64,000 bases of DNA from Ehretia macrophylla (Eukaryota > Streptophyta > Magnoliopsida > Boraginales > Ehretiaceae). Made by a program: the position numbers and the translations under genes. Shown here in pieces: positions 49,866-62,144 of this stretch. The notes beneath the pieces were generated by a model. It was not told the origin of the DNA. It did no database searches and saw only the letters and a list, made by a program, of their open reading frames with translations. Positions within the stretch are counted from its first letter, which is position 1; each line of letters begins with the position of its first letter. Location: contig CM075770.1 in assembly GCA_037974665.1 (NCBI GenBank), positions 66,537,850-66,601,849 on the forward strand, given 5' to 3'.

Positions 49866-50422
49866 GTCATGTTGAGGGCAAAATTCCTTTATGTGTTAAC
49901 GGTTCACAGTCCCAGCCTAGAGAGATGGCCCATTCAGAAGGCCCAATTGGCTTAACGACAACCCATCCGCTTCGACAGTGCAGCATCCTCGCAAGACGTG
50001 ATATTGACAAGTTGTAGGGCCCTCTAATGTCCCGCGAGTAAGGTTGTCATCCTTTTAACAGCTCACGACGTACAATCCAGGTCAGAAAAATAGGGCAAAA
50101 GAAGAAAAGTGGCCTGAAACTGATGAAAACGTTCGATTTTCGGCTGCCAAAATGGGCACAGAGAGTAAGCTGGCTGCCCCAGTCGTAGAGCTCATGGAGG
50201 ACTTTGCAACGGTATGTTGTGCGCCGCGGAACTCTTTACGGATCGAAAGTTATAGGCACCGGATCGAGGGAGACCTGGTCAAAAGACCTACGCCCTCGGT
50301 TTGCAGGCCCAGCCTCCACGTGAAGCGAAGTTGTCTTGCCCAAGGTGCCGTGGGATTCGATAATAGAAATGTGGTGGATAAAGTATCTTGGCAACCCTAA
50401 CTGAAGCAAAAAGAATTGCAAA

Positions 50423-50542
50423 GGGGGTGCAACACGAGGACTTTCCAAGGGGTCACCCATCCTGGTACTACTCTCGCCCAAGCACGCTTAACTTCGGAGT
50501 TCTGATGGGATCCGGTGTATTAGTACTGGTATGATCGCACCC
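50423..50542 (-). rRNA. 5S rRNA gene copy 37 (about 5 changes)
   Basis: Box A and both ends intact. The downstream A-run is interrupted by a G, leaving a shorter T-run. Confidence 0.93.
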
Positions 50543-51100
50543 TTCATGTTGAGGGCACAATTCCTTTATGTGTTAACGATTCACAGTCCCAGCCTAGAGA
50601 GATGGCCCATTCAGTAGGCCCAATGGGCTTAACGACAACCCATCTGCTTTAACAACACTGCATCCTCGCAAGACGTGATATCGATGCGTTTTGGGGCCCT
50701 TTAATGTCCCGCGAGTAAGGTTGTCGTTCTTTTAATAGCTCAAGACGTACGATCAGGGACAGAAAAATAGAGCAAAAGAAGAAAAGTGGCCTGAAACTGA
50801 TGAAAAGGTTTGATTTTGGGCTCCCAAAAGGGGCACAGCGAGCAAGCTAGCTGCCCCCGTCGTAGAGCTATCGGAGAGCTTTGCAACGGTATGCTGTGCA
50901 CCGTGTAACTCCTTACGGATCAAAATTTATGGGCACCGGGGCGACGGAGACTTGGTCACAAGCTCTACACCCTCGGTTTGCAGGCCCAGCCTCCACGTGA
51001 AGTGAAGTTGTAATGCCCAAGGTGCCGTGGGATTCGATAATAGAAATGTGGTGGATAAAGTATCTTGGCAACCCTAACCAGGGCAAAAAAAATTGAAAAG

Positions 51101-51220
51101 GGGGGTGCAACACGGGGACTTCCCACGGGGTCACCCATCCTGGTACTACTCTCGCCCAAGCACGCTTAACTTTCGAGTTCTGATGGGATCCGGTGCATTA
51201 GTGCTGGTATGATAGCACCC
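51101..51220 (-). rRNA. 5S rRNA gene copy 38 (about 6 changes)
   Basis: Internal promoter close to consensus; changes near nt 46-48 and at the 5' end. Strong T-run. Confidence 0.92.
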
Positions 51221-51777
51221 ATCATGCTGAGGGCATAATTCTTTTATGTGTTAACGGTTCACAGTCTCAAGTTAGAGAGATGGCCGAGTCAAAAAGCCCA
51301 ATGGGCTTAACAACAAACCATCCACTTCAACAACGCAGCATCCTTGCAAGACGTGATATCTATGTGTTGTAGGGCCTTCTAATGTCCCGCGAGTTGGGTT
51401 GTCATCCTTTTAACATCTCACGACGTACGATCCAGGACAGAAAAGTAGAGCAAAAGAAGAAAAGTCGCCCGAAACTGATGAAAACATTCGATTTTGGGCT
51501 CCAAAAATATGCACAGCGATCAAGCTGGCTGCCCCCATCGTAGAGCTCTCGAAAAACTTTGCAACGGTCTGCTATGCACCGCGTAACTCCTTACGGATCA
51601 AAAGTTATGGCCCCGGAGCGACGGAGACCTGGTCACAAGCTCTACGCCCTCAGTTTGCGGGCCCAGCCTCCATGTGAAGCAAAGTTGTCTTGCCCAAGGT
51701 GCCGTGGGACTCAATAATAGAAATGTGGTGGATAAAGTATCTTGGCAACCCTAACCGGAGCAAAAAAAATAGAAAAT

Positions 51778-51897
51778 GGGGGTACAACACGAGGACTTCG
51801 AAGGGGGTCACCCATCCGAGTACTACTCTCGCCCAAGCACGCTGAACTTCAGAGTTCTGATGGGATCCGGTGCATTAGTGCTGGTATGATCACACCC
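51778..51897 (-). rRNA. 5S rRNA gene copy 39 (about 7 changes)
   Basis: One change in each of box A and box C and a doublet in the GGGAAG region. Confidence 0.91.
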
Positions 51898-52454
51898 GTC
51901 ATGTTGAGGGCACAATTCCTTTATGTGTTAACGGTTCATAGTCCCAGCCTAGAGAGATAGCCCATTCAGAAGGCCCAATGGGCTTAACGACAACCCATCC
52001 ACTTCAACAACACAGCATCCTAGCAAGACGTGATATCGACGCAATGTAGGGCCTTCTAATTTCCCGCGAGTGAGGTTGTCATCTCTTTAACAGCTCACGA
52101 CGTACGATCTGAGACGGAAAAATAGAGCAAAAGAAGAAAAGTGGACCGAAACTGATGAAAACATTCAATTTTGGGCTCCAAAAATGGGCAGAGCGAGCAA
52201 GCTGGTTGCCCCCATTGGAGAGCTCCCAGAGAGCTTTGTAACGGTATACTGTGCGCAGCGTAACTCCTTACGGATCAAAAGTTATGGGCACCGAAGCAAT
52301 GGAGACCTGGTCACAAGCCCTACGCCCTCGGTTTGCTGTCCCAGCCTCCACGTGAACTGAAGTTGTCTTGCCCAAGGTTCCGTGGGATTCGATAATAGAA
52401 ATGTGGTGGATAAAGTATCTTGGCAACCCTAACCGGAGCAAGAAAATTGAAAAG

Positions 52455-52574
52455 AGGGGTGCAACACGAGGACTTCCGAGGGGGTCACGCATTCTAGTAC
52501 TACTCTCGCCCAAGCATGCTTAACTTCGGAGTTCTGATGGGATTTGGTGCATTAGTGCTGGTATGATCGCACCC
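52455..52574 (-). rRNA. 5S rRNA gene copy 40 (about 6 changes)
   Basis: Changes in box C are the main defect. The downstream A-run is cut to AAGAAAA, weakening the terminator. Confidence 0.92.
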
Positions 52575-53132
52575 ATCACGTTGAGGGCACAATTCTTTTA
52601 TGTGTTAACGGTTTACAGTCCCAGCCTAGAGAGATGGCCCATTCAGAAGACGCAATGGGCTTAATGACAACCCATCCACTTCAACAATGCAACATCCTCG
52701 CAAGACGTGATATCGATGCATTGTAGGGCCCTCTAATGTCCTGCGAGTAAGGTTGTCATCCTTTTAATAGCTCACGATGTATGATCCAGGACAGAAAAAC
52801 AGAGCAAAAGAAGAAAAATGGCCCGAAACTAATGATAACGTTCAATTTTGGGCTCCCAAAACGGGCACTTCAAGCAAGCTGGCTGCCCCCGTCGTAGATC
52901 TCACGGAGAGCTTTGCAACGGTATGCTGTGCGCCGCATAACTCCTTACGGATCAAAAGTTATGGGCATCGGAGCGACGGAGTCTTGGTCACAAGCTCTAC
53001 GCCCTCGGTTTGCAGGCCCAGCCTCCACGTGAAGCGAAGTTGTCTTGCCCAAGGTGCCGTGGGATTCGATAATAGAAATGTGGTGGATAAAGTATCTTGG
53101 CAACCCTAACCGGACCAAAAAAAATAGAAAAG

Positions 53133-53252
53133 GGGGGTGCAACACGGGGACTTCCAAGGGGGTCACCCATCCTAGTACTACTCTCCCCCAAGCGCGCTTT
53201 ACTTCGGAGTTCTGATGGGATCCGGTGCAATAGTGCTGGTATGATCGCACCC
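53133..53252 (-). rRNA. 5S rRNA gene copy 41 (about 6 changes)
   Basis: Two changes in box A, one in the intermediate element. The ends pair normally. Confidence 0.92.
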
Positions 53253-53799
53253 GTCATGTTGAGGGCACAATTCCTTTATGTGTTAACGGCTCACAGTCCC
53301 AGCCTAGAGAGATAGCCCATTCAGAAGGCCCAATGGGCTTAACGACATCCCATCTGCTTCAACAACATAGCATCCTAGCAAGATGTGATATCGACGCATT
53401 GTAGGGCCCTCTAATATTCAGCGAGTAAGGTTGTCGTCCTTTTAACAGCTCACGACGTACTATCTGGGACGAAAAAACAGAGCAAAAGAAGAAAAGTGGC
53501 CCGGAACTGATGAAAACATTCGAATTTGGGCTCCAAAAATGGGCACAGCGAGCAAGCTGGCTGTCCCCGTCGGAGAGCTTTGCAACGGTATACTGTGCAC
53601 AGCGTAAATCCTTACGGATCAAAAGTTATGGGCACCGAAGCAACGGAGACCTGGTCACAAGCCCTATGCCCTCGGTTTGCTGGCCTAGCCTCCACGTGAA
53701 GTGAAGTTGTCTTGCCCAAGGTGCCGTGGGATTTGATAATAGAAATGTGGTGGATAAAGTATCTTGGAAATCCTAACCGGAGCAAAGAAAATTGAAAAG

Positions 53800-53919
53800 C
53801 GGGGTGCAACACGAGGAATTCCTAGGGGGTCACCCATCCTAGTACTCCCCTCGCCCAAACACGCTTAACTTCGAAGTTCTAATACGATCCGGTGCATTAG
53901 TGCTGGTATGATCGCACCT
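53800..53919 (-). rRNA. 5S rRNA gene copy 42 (about 10 changes)
   Basis: Changes hit the stretch between box C and the intermediate element and the first transcribed base. Its unit is 667 bp long. Confidence 0.9.
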
Positions 53920-54477
53920 GTCATGTTGAAGGCACAATACATTTATATGTTAACGGTTCACAGTCCCAACCTAGAGAGATGGCCCATTTAGAAGGCTCAA
54001 TGGGCTTAACGACAACCCATTCACTTCAACAACCCAGCATCCTCGCCAGACGAGATATCGACGCATTGTAGGGCCTTCTAATGTCCCGCGAGTAAGGTTG
54101 TCATCCTTTTAACAACTCACGACGTATGATCCTGGATGGAAAAACATAGCAAAAATCATGAAAGTTGCCCGAAACTGATGAAAACATTCGATTTTGGCCT
54201 CCAAAAAGGGCACAGCGAGCTAACTGGCTTCCCCCATCGTAGAGCTCTCTGAGAGCTTTGCAATGGTATACTATGCACGGCATAATTCCTTACGGATCAA
54301 AAGTTATGGGCTCCGGAGCGACGGAGACCTGGTCACAAGCCCTATGCCTTCGGTTTGCTGTCCCAGCCTCCACGTGAAGCGAAGTTGTTTTGCCCAAGGT
54401 GCCGTGGGATTCGATAATAAAAATGTGGTGGATAAAGTATCTTGGCAACTTTAACTAGAGCAAAAAAAATTGAAAAG

Positions 54478-54597
54478 GGGGGTGCAACACGAGGACTTCC
54501 CAGGGGGTCACCCATCCTAGTACTACTCTCGCCCAAGCACGTTTAACTTCTGAGTTCTGATCGGATCCGGTGTATTAGTGCTGCTATGATCGCACCC
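54478..54597 (-). rRNA. 5S rRNA gene copy 43 (about 5 changes)
   Basis: Box C, 3' stem and both ends match; one change in box A. T-run follows. Confidence 0.93.
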
Positions 54598-55157
54598 GTC
54601 ATATTTTGGGCACAATTCCTTTATATGTTAACGGTTCACAGTCCCAGCCTAGAGAGGTGGCTCATTTAGAAGGCCCAATGGGCTTAACGACAACCCATCC
54701 GCTTTAACTACGCAGCATCCTTGCAAGACGCATTATCAACGTGTTGTGGGGCCCTCTAATGTCCTGCGAGTAAGGTTGTCGTCCTTTTAACAGCTCACGA
54801 CGTACAATCCAGGAAGGAAAAACAGAGCAAAAGAAGAAAAGTGGCCCGAAACTGTTGAAAACATTCGATTTTGGGCTCCAAAAATGGGCATAGCAAGCAA
54901 GCTGGCTGCCCCCGTCATAGAGCTCTAGGAGAGCTTTGCAACGGTATGCTGTGCGCAGCGTAACTCCTTACGGATCAAAAGTTATGGGCGTTGGATCGAC
55001 GGAGACCTGGTTACAAGCCCTACGCCCTCGGTTTGCTGGCCCAGCCTCCACATGAGGCGAAGTTGTCTTGCCCAAGGTACCGTGGGATTCGAAAATAGAA
55101 ATGTAGTGGATAAAGTATCTTGGCAACCCTAACCGGAGCAAAAAAAAAATTGAAAAG

Positions 55158-55277
55158 GGGGGTGCAACACGAGGACTTCCCACGGGGTCACCCATCCTAG
55201 TACTACTGTCGCCCGAGCACGCTTAACTTCAGAGTTCTGATGGGATCTGGTGCATTAGTGCTGGCATGAACGCACCC
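55158..55277 (-). rRNA. 5S rRNA gene copy 44 (about 7 changes)
   Basis: One change each in box A and box C. Long T-run downstream. Confidence 0.91.
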
Positions 55278-55836
55278 GTCATGTTGAGGGCACAATTCCT
55301 TTATTTGTTAACGGTTCACAGTCCCAGCCTAGAGAGATGGCCCATTCAAAAGGCCCAATGGGCTTAACGACAACCTATCCGCTTCAACAACACAGCATCC
55401 TCGTAAGACGTGATATCGACGCATTGTAGGTCCCTCTAATGTCCCGCGAGTAAGGTTGTCGTCCTTTTAACAGCTCACGACGTACGATCCGGGATGAAAA
55501 AACAGAGCAAAAGAAGAAAACTGGCCTGAAATTGATGAAAACGTTCGATTTTGGACTCCAAAATTGGGCACAGTGAGCAAGCTGGCTATCCCCGTCGTAG
55601 AACTCTCGGTGAGCTTCGCAACGGTATGATGTGCACCGCGTAACTCCTTACAGATCAAAAGTTATGGAAACCGGAGCGAAGGAGACCTGGTCAAGAGCCC
55701 TACGCCCTCGGTTTGCAGGCCCAGCCTTCACGTGAAGCGAAGTTGTCTTCCCCAAGGTGCCGTGGGATTCGATAACAGAAATGTGGTGGATAAAGTATCT
55801 TGGCAACCCTAACCGGAGCAAACAAAGTAGAAAAGG

Positions 55837-55956
55837 GGGGGTGTAACACGAAGACTTCCCAAGGGGTCACCCATCCTAGTACTACTCTAGCCCAAGCACG
55901 CTTAACATCGGAGTTCTGATGGGATCCAGTGCATTAGTGCTGGTATGATAGCACCC
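55837..55956 (-). rRNA. 5S rRNA gene copy 45 (about 7 changes)
   Basis: Changes are scattered over the gene. The A-run downstream is broken up (AAACAAAGTAG), so the terminator is weak. Confidence 0.91.
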
Positions 55957-56514
55957 GTCATGTTGGGGGCACAATTCCTATATGTGTTAACGGTCCACAG
56001 TCCCAGCCTAGAGAGATAGCCCATTTAGAAGGCCTAATCGGTTTAAGGACTACCCATCTGCTTCAACAACGCAGCATCCTCACAAGACGTGATATCGACA
56101 TGTTGTAGAGCCCTTTATTGTCCCGCGAGCAAGGTTGTCGTCCTTTTAACAACTCACGACGTACGATCCGGGATGAAAAAATAGAGCAAAAGAAGAAAAG
56201 TGGCCCGAAATTGATGAAAACATTCAATTTTGGGCTCCAAAATGGGCACAGCAAGCAAGCTAGATGCCCCCGTCGTAGAGCTCTCGGAGTGCTTTGCAAC
56301 TGTATGCTGTGCGCCGTGTAACGCCTTACGGATCAAAAGTTATGGGCACCGAATCGACAGAGACTTGGTCACAAGCCCTACGCCCTCGGTTTACGGGCCC
56401 AGCCTCCACGTGAAGCGAAGTTGTCTTGTCCAAGGTGCCGTGGGATTCGATAATAGAAATGTGGTGGATAAAGTTTCTTGGCAACCCTCACCGGAGCAAA
56501 AAATATTGAAAAGG

Positions 56515-56634
56515 GGGGGTGCAACACGAGGACTTCCCAGGGGGTCACCCATCCTAGTACTACTGTTGTCTAAGCACGATTAACTTCGGAGTTTTAATGG
56601 GATCGGTTGCATTAGTGCTGGTATAATTGCACCC
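56515..56634 (-). rRNA. 5S rRNA gene copy 46 (about 12 changes)
   Basis: A cluster of changes covers the intermediate element and box A. Last complete copy before the rearranged LTR B junction. Confidence 0.89.
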
Positions 56635-57152
56635 GTCATGTTGATGGTGCAAAACCCTTATGTGTTGATGGTTCACAGTCCGAGCCAAGAGAGACGGCCC
56701 ATTCAAAAGGCCCAATGGTCTTACTGACAACCCATCTGCTTCAACAACGCAGCATCCTCGCAAGATGTAATATCGACGCAATGTAGGGCCCTCTAATGTC
56801 CCACGAGTATGGTTGTCATCCTTTTAACAACTCACGACGTACGATCCGGGACGAAAAAATAGAGCAAAAGAAGAAAAGTGGCCCAAAACAGATGAAAATG
56901 TTCGATTTTGACCTTCAAAAATTGGTAAAGCGAGCAAGCTGGTTGCCCCTGTCGTAGAGCTCTCGGAGTGCTTTGTAACGGTATGCTGTGCGCCGAACAA
57001 CTCCTTACGGATTAAAAGTTATGGGCACCGGAGCGACGGAGACCTGGTCATAAGCCCTACGCCCTCGGTTTGCGGGCCCAGCCTCCACGTGAATCGAAGT
57101 TGTCTTGCCCAAGGTGCCGTGGGATTCGATAATAGAAATGTGGTGGATAAAG

Positions 57153-59844
57153 TAACACCCCGATCCCTCTCGAGACCGGGAGTTCTATCAATCAATCTAA
57201 TCACAACCCAATTCCAAACCCGGGCAAAATTTTAGGGAAAGACGGACAGAATCTTCCCTGTTTCTATGCAAAATGTAAAACCAGTAATAGCATATAAGTG
57301 GACTAGCACCATGTCCAACCATACAAACACCTCAAGGCCATCCGAGCCTTGGTTCTCAACAAGCGAACACAACTAAATATACATTTCCAATTTAAAAGCT
57401 AACCTATCTCTTTTCATCTTTGACAATAACATTCATACTAGGCAATTAAACTATACTAATCCACTGCATAAAATAGACTATCATACCATTCTAACTCTTT
57501 TCCTTTGGACATTACAAACATGCATTAAAGTTAAAGTATTCTATCTGAATACATAAACTAGCTTTTCCAAATCACTTCAATAACCTAGAAAACTTAAATT
57601 ACATTCATTTTTAACATTAAATACAAACAAAACAATGAAACGTACATCTTTGCATCTTTGACAACTCAAGCCACATAGCACGCAAGATAACTCTTCAAGC
57701 ATGATCTTTCACGTAATCACGAACTTTTCAGCTAACATGGCATTTCCTGAAATGTGGTGGTGAGGAGTAAGTATACACAACACGTATACTCAATGAGGGC
57801 GAGACAGATATCGAGGTGGAGAGAAAGAAGTTCGTGCAATGCAAATAGGTACAACTAAGCAATATAATTGACAAGCAAGCATTCAATATAAACAATCAAT
57901 ACAATAACTAATTAATAAAAGCATTAACACAACCATTCAAAGCTATACCACACTCTGAAGGCTATGGTTCACTCGAGCGAGAAATGTACCGATCATGACT
58001 TCAATGACTTTAACGATGACGCGCCGGCTCACCCACCTTATAACTTCCGTTAGAGTACTCTGGACATACTCTGTCAATTCTACGACCCAAAACTTCATGG
58101 GCGGCAACCCAAGCGAGAAAGGGAATAGGACTCGGAGCTAGAGCAACCAACACTGGCAACCCGAGGCCACCCAGAAAGGCCCATCACTTACGCGCCTGAC
58201 ACTTATGCAATGCAATACGTGATATATAACGATAATCGAGCAAGGCACTGAAGTGCAGGTTAGTAACAACATGTGATACAATAAGCAATTACAATCAATA
58301 AAGTAACAAGAACAATACTAACAAGCATTATCAACAATTGATATACAAATTCAGTCATAATCAACTTTAGCAAGCATAACAAGCAATATTAAGCATTCTA
58401 TAGGCATTACACTATGAAAACACACAAAATCACAAAATGACCCCAACTTTCAAAACGCTACTACTTTCAAACGAGCCACAAGTTTTGGAAACCGACTTCA
58501 CCAATCCTCATAAGTCACCATAAGGCACGTCTAAAGACCACGAAACCCTCCTTTACCCTAGAATTCCCACAAAGCCCTAATTTTCCCCTTTGCTCGTTTG
58601 AACTACAACTACCTCAACCGATCACCCAACCAATGTCACAACTGCACCAAAAGTGCTTCCATGACGTACCTCGACAATGCCTTCACGCAAAACGATAAAA
58701 TGACAAACTTGACCTAAACGACCCCAACTTTCACTAAGCCATTTCCCTCTGTTTTTCCATAACACAATCCAATTAAACCATACATTTAGACACTCTAGCA
58801 TATCTAGCACCTTCCTACATCAACAGAATGCAAAACGAAGCAACTTTAATGTAACGAGGGTTTACTATTCATATTTTACTATTCCACTAGCATTTTAAAT
58901 TACAATTGCTATATTTAATCGTAACAAATGCTAAAGAGCTACAAATACGTGTTCTACAATCATCAAGGAACATTCTTTAAGCATCAAATCGATCAAAATA
59001 ACAATTTACAGCTAAAATCCAAAAATTAAAGTTTGAACACAATTATTTCAAATGCGCAAATAACGATGAAACCCTCACCTTAGACGCTCCTAGACGCTAG
59101 GAAAACCACGTTGGATGCCTCGAAAACAACCCCGTGCAAGCTCACGCGAAGATTTGAAGTTTAGAAGTTGAAAATTCTTTTTTTTTCTCTCTATGTTTCG
59201 GCCAGCTCTTTTCTTTTTTTTTCAGCTTTGTTTCTTTTTTTTTCCTTGCTAATATAAGCTTATAAAAGATGACAAGCCTTGGTCAATTGGTCAAGCCTTT
59301 GGTCAACTAACATAAGTTTGTCAATTTAGCTTATTTCTTGCATTTTAAAGCTAAAACAACCAACACCAATTTAATTCTAATCAACAACAACTAAAATACT
59401 AAAAACAAAACACTAAAAACTAGTTTTCACTATTTGCTGAGGACTAGAATTCATTTCCTAACTATCGTTCTCGATATGCTATGCACTTTGCGACAATAAA
59501 AGAATAATAATTAAATCTCAAAGAATTTAAGAAAATATAATTTTCGAAAAGTAACATAGTTAAAAATTTACTCCGGCTCGGAGCTACTTTTCATTTAATT
59601 GAAAACCAAGCATTAAGGTGCAAGAAAACTAAAACCGATTAACATAAATATGAAAGTAGTTGATATTCCGTTAAAATAATTAACTCAAGTATTATTTAAT
59701 TACTTCTAAAAGAAATATGAAAATAATGCTACAAATGAATGTTTAACTAAAAATAAAGACGAAATTCAATGCTAACAATTAAGATGACACTTAATTAAAT
59801 GCAATTACATGCCATTAAATGCATGCCAGGTTCGGGTTATCACA
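57153..59844 (-). mobile_element. Probable solo LTR, family B (Ty3/Gypsy-type), no target duplication
   Basis: A 2692-bp insert in minus orientation. In sense it begins TGTGATAACCCGAACC and ends GGGGTGTTA. A second copy of its plus-strand left end is at 63381 with the intact TG start. It has a minus-strand TATA-like region near 59249-59270 and a T/A-rich stretch near 59170-59240. A core around 58078-58210 resembles the core of LTR A. No primer site or protein motif is seen, so it reads as an LTR alone. Flanks: TAAAG left, CAAAG right, from different places of the 5S unit, so the 4-of-5 match is not a convincing duplication. Assignment to Ty3/Gypsy is by end motifs and LTR A similarity. Confidence 0.75.
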
Positions 59845-59876
59845 CAAAGCGAGCAAGCTGCATGCCCCCATCGTAT

Positions 59877-59891
59877 AGCTCTCGGAGAGCT
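59877..59891. repeat. Conserved spacer palindrome (example)
   Basis: AGCTCTCGGAGAGCT is a 7-1-7 perfect inverted repeat. The same site is found in nearly every unit, often with one change in an arm. Confidence 0.8.
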
Positions 59892-60091
59892 TTGCAACGG
59901 TATGTTGTGTGCCGCATAACTCTTTATGGATCAAAAGTTATTGGCACCGGAGCGACGGAGACCAAGTCACAAGCCCTACGCCCTCGGTTTGCTAGCCCAG
60001 GCTCCACGTGAAGCGAAGTTTTCTTGCCCAAGGTGCCATGGGATTCAATAATAGAAATGTCGTGGATAAAGTATCTTGGCAACCCTAACTG

Positions 60092-60111
60092 GAGCAAAAA
60101 AAATTGAAAAG
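60092..60111 (-). terminator. RNA polymerase III T-run terminator (example, copy 47)
   Basis: Sense reads CCCCTTTTCAATTTTTTTTG immediately after the gene: a T4 then a T8. RNA polymerase III stops at runs of four or more T. The same arrangement follows most copies; copy 26 lacks it. Confidence 0.88.
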
Positions 60112-60231
60112 GGGGGTGCAACACGAAAACTTCCTAGGGGGTCACCCATCCTAGTACTACTCTCGCCCAAGCATGCTTAACTTCGGAGTTCTGATGGGAT
60201 CCGGTGCATTAGTGTTGATATGATCGCACCC
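60112..60231 (-). rRNA. 5S rRNA gene copy 47 (about 6 changes)
   Basis: Full length with box C edge and both ends intact; one CpG change in box A. Its flanking promoter and terminator are complete and are used here as the worked example of the unit. Confidence 0.93.
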
Positions 60232-60258
60232 GTCATGTTGAGGGCACAATTCCTTTAT
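60232..60258 (-). promoter_or_regulatory. Upstream 5S promoter elements (example, copy 47)
   Basis: In sense: ATAAAG at about -27 to -22, GC at -14/-13 and C at -1. These are the three upstream elements known for plant 5S genes (TATA-like, GC, -1 C), acting with the internal control region. Confidence 0.75.
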
Positions 60259-60293
60259 GTGTTAACGGTTCACCGTCCCAGCCTAGACAGATG

Positions 60294-60317
60294 GCCCATT
60301 CAGAAGGCCCAATGGGC
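60294..60317. repeat. Spacer inverted repeat GCCCATT/AATGGGC (example)
   Basis: Seven-base arms with a 10-nt loop, found in most units about 65-85 bp upstream of the gene start. It also holds GGCCCA/TGGGC motifs like those bound by TCP factors in plant promoters, but a role here is only a guess. Confidence 0.7.
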
Positions 60318-60790
60318 TGAACGACAACCCATCCGCTTCAACAACACAACATCCTCGCAAGACATGATATCGACGCATTGTAGGACTCTCTAATGTCCCG
60401 CGAGTAAAGTTGTCGTCGTTTTAACAGCTCACGACGTTCGATATGGGACAGAAAAATAGGGCAAAAGAAGAAAAGTGGCCCGAAACTGATGAAAACGTTT
60501 GATTTTGGGCTCCAAAAATGGGCACAGCGAGTATACTGGCTGCCCCCGTCGTAGACCTCTCGGAGGGCTTTGCAACGGTATGCTGTGCGCCGCGTAACTC
60601 TTTACGGATCAAAAGTTATGGGCACCGGAACGAGAGAGAACTGGTCACAAGTCTTACGCCCTAGGTTTGCGAGCCCAGCCTCCACGTGAAGCGAAGTTGT
60701 CTTGCCCAAGGAGCCGTGGGATTCGATAATAGAAATGTGGTGGATAAAGTATCTTGTCAACCCTAACCGGAGGAAAAAAAAAATAAAAAG

Positions 60791-60909
60791 GGGGGTGTAA
60801 CATGAGGACTTCCCAGGGGTCACCCATCCTGGTACTACTCTCGCCCAAGCATGCTTAACTTCGGAGTTCTGAAGGGATCCGGTGCATTAGCGCTGGTATA
60901 ATCGCACCC
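60791..60909 (-). rRNA. 5S rRNA gene copy 48 (119 nt, about 8 changes)
   Basis: One G is missing in box C region, plus two CpG-type changes in the 3' stem. Confidence 0.9.
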
Positions 60910-61467
60910 GTCATATTGATGGCACAATTCCTTTATCTGTTAATGGCTCACAGTCCTAGCCTAGAGAGATGGCCCATTCAGAAGGCCTAATGGGCTTAAC
61001 GACAACCCATCCACTTCAACAACACAACATCCTCGAAAGAAGTGATATCGACGCGTTGTAGGGCCCTCTAATATCCTGCGAGTTAGGTTGTCGTCCTTTT
61101 AAGAGCTCACGACGTACGATTGGGGATGAAAAAACAGAGCAAAAGAAGAAAAGTAGCCCGAATTTGATGAAAACGTCAGATTTTAGGCTCTAGAAACAGG
61201 CACAGCGAGCAAGCTGGCTACCCTCATCATAGAACTCTCAGAGAGCTTTGCAACGGTATGCTGTACGTCACGTAACTCCTTACGGATCAAAAGTTATGGG
61301 CACCGGAGCGACGGACACCTGGTCACAAGCCCTACGCCCTCGGTTTGCGTGCCCAGCCTCCACATGGAGCGAAGTTGTCTTGCCCAAGGTGCCGTGGGAT
61401 TCAATAATAGAAATGGGGTGGATAAAGTATCTTGGTAACCCTAACCGGAGCAAAAAAAATTGAAAAG

Positions 61468-61587
61468 GGGGGTACAACACGAGGACTTCCAAGCGGGTCA
61501 CCCATCCTAGTACTACTCTCGCCCAAGCACGCTTAACTTCGGAGTTCTGATGGGATCCGGTGCATTAGTCCTTGTATGATTGCACCC
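61468..61587 (-). rRNA. 5S rRNA gene copy 49 (about 6 changes)
   Basis: Box A and the intermediate element are intact; two changes lie near the GGGAAG/box C edge. Last complete copy in the window. Confidence 0.92.
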
Positions 61588-62144
61588 GTCATGTTGAGGG
61601 CGCAATTCCTTTATGTGTTAACGGTTCAGAGTCTCAGCCTAGAGAGATGGCCCATTCAGAAGGCCCAATGGGCTTAACGACAACCCATCCGCTTCAACAA
61701 CGCAGCATCCTCGCAAGACGTGATATCGACGCGTTGTAGGGCCCTCTAATGTCCCACGAGTAAGGTTGTCGTCCTTTTAACAGCTCACGACGAACAATTC
61801 GGGACGGAAAAACAGAACAAAAGAAGAAAAATGGCCCGAAACTGATTAAAACGTTCGATTTTAGGCTCCCAAAATGGGCAGAGTGAGCAAACTAGCTGCC
61901 CCCGTCATAGAGCTCTCGGTGAGCTTTGCAACGGTATGCTGTGCGCTGCGTAACTCATTACGGATCAAAAGTTTTGGGCACCGGTGCGACGAAGATTGGG
62001 TCACAAGCCCTACGCCCTCAGTTTGCGAGCCCAGCCTCCACGTGAAGCGAAGTTGTCTTGCCCAAGGTGCCATGGATTCGATAATAGAAATATGGCGGAT
62101 AAAGTATCTTGGCAACCCTAATCGGAGCAAAAAAAAATGTAAAC

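Larger units (their letters stand above)
49120..57152 (-). repeat. 5S rDNA array, segment 4 (rest of copy 35 to copy 46)
   Basis: Continues the array directly after the target duplication. After removing the element, copies 35 and 36 are 674 bp apart. Spacing then stays 667-680 bp. The unit after copy 46 breaks off at GTGGATAAAG, where LTR B begins. Sense-strand spacer features are as in the main segment; no other genes. Confidence 0.95.

Noticed and set aside
57148-59849. TAAAG/CAAAG as a target duplication for LTR B.
   Set aside because: Both are normal sequence at two different positions of the 5S unit, so the 4-of-5 match is likely chance.
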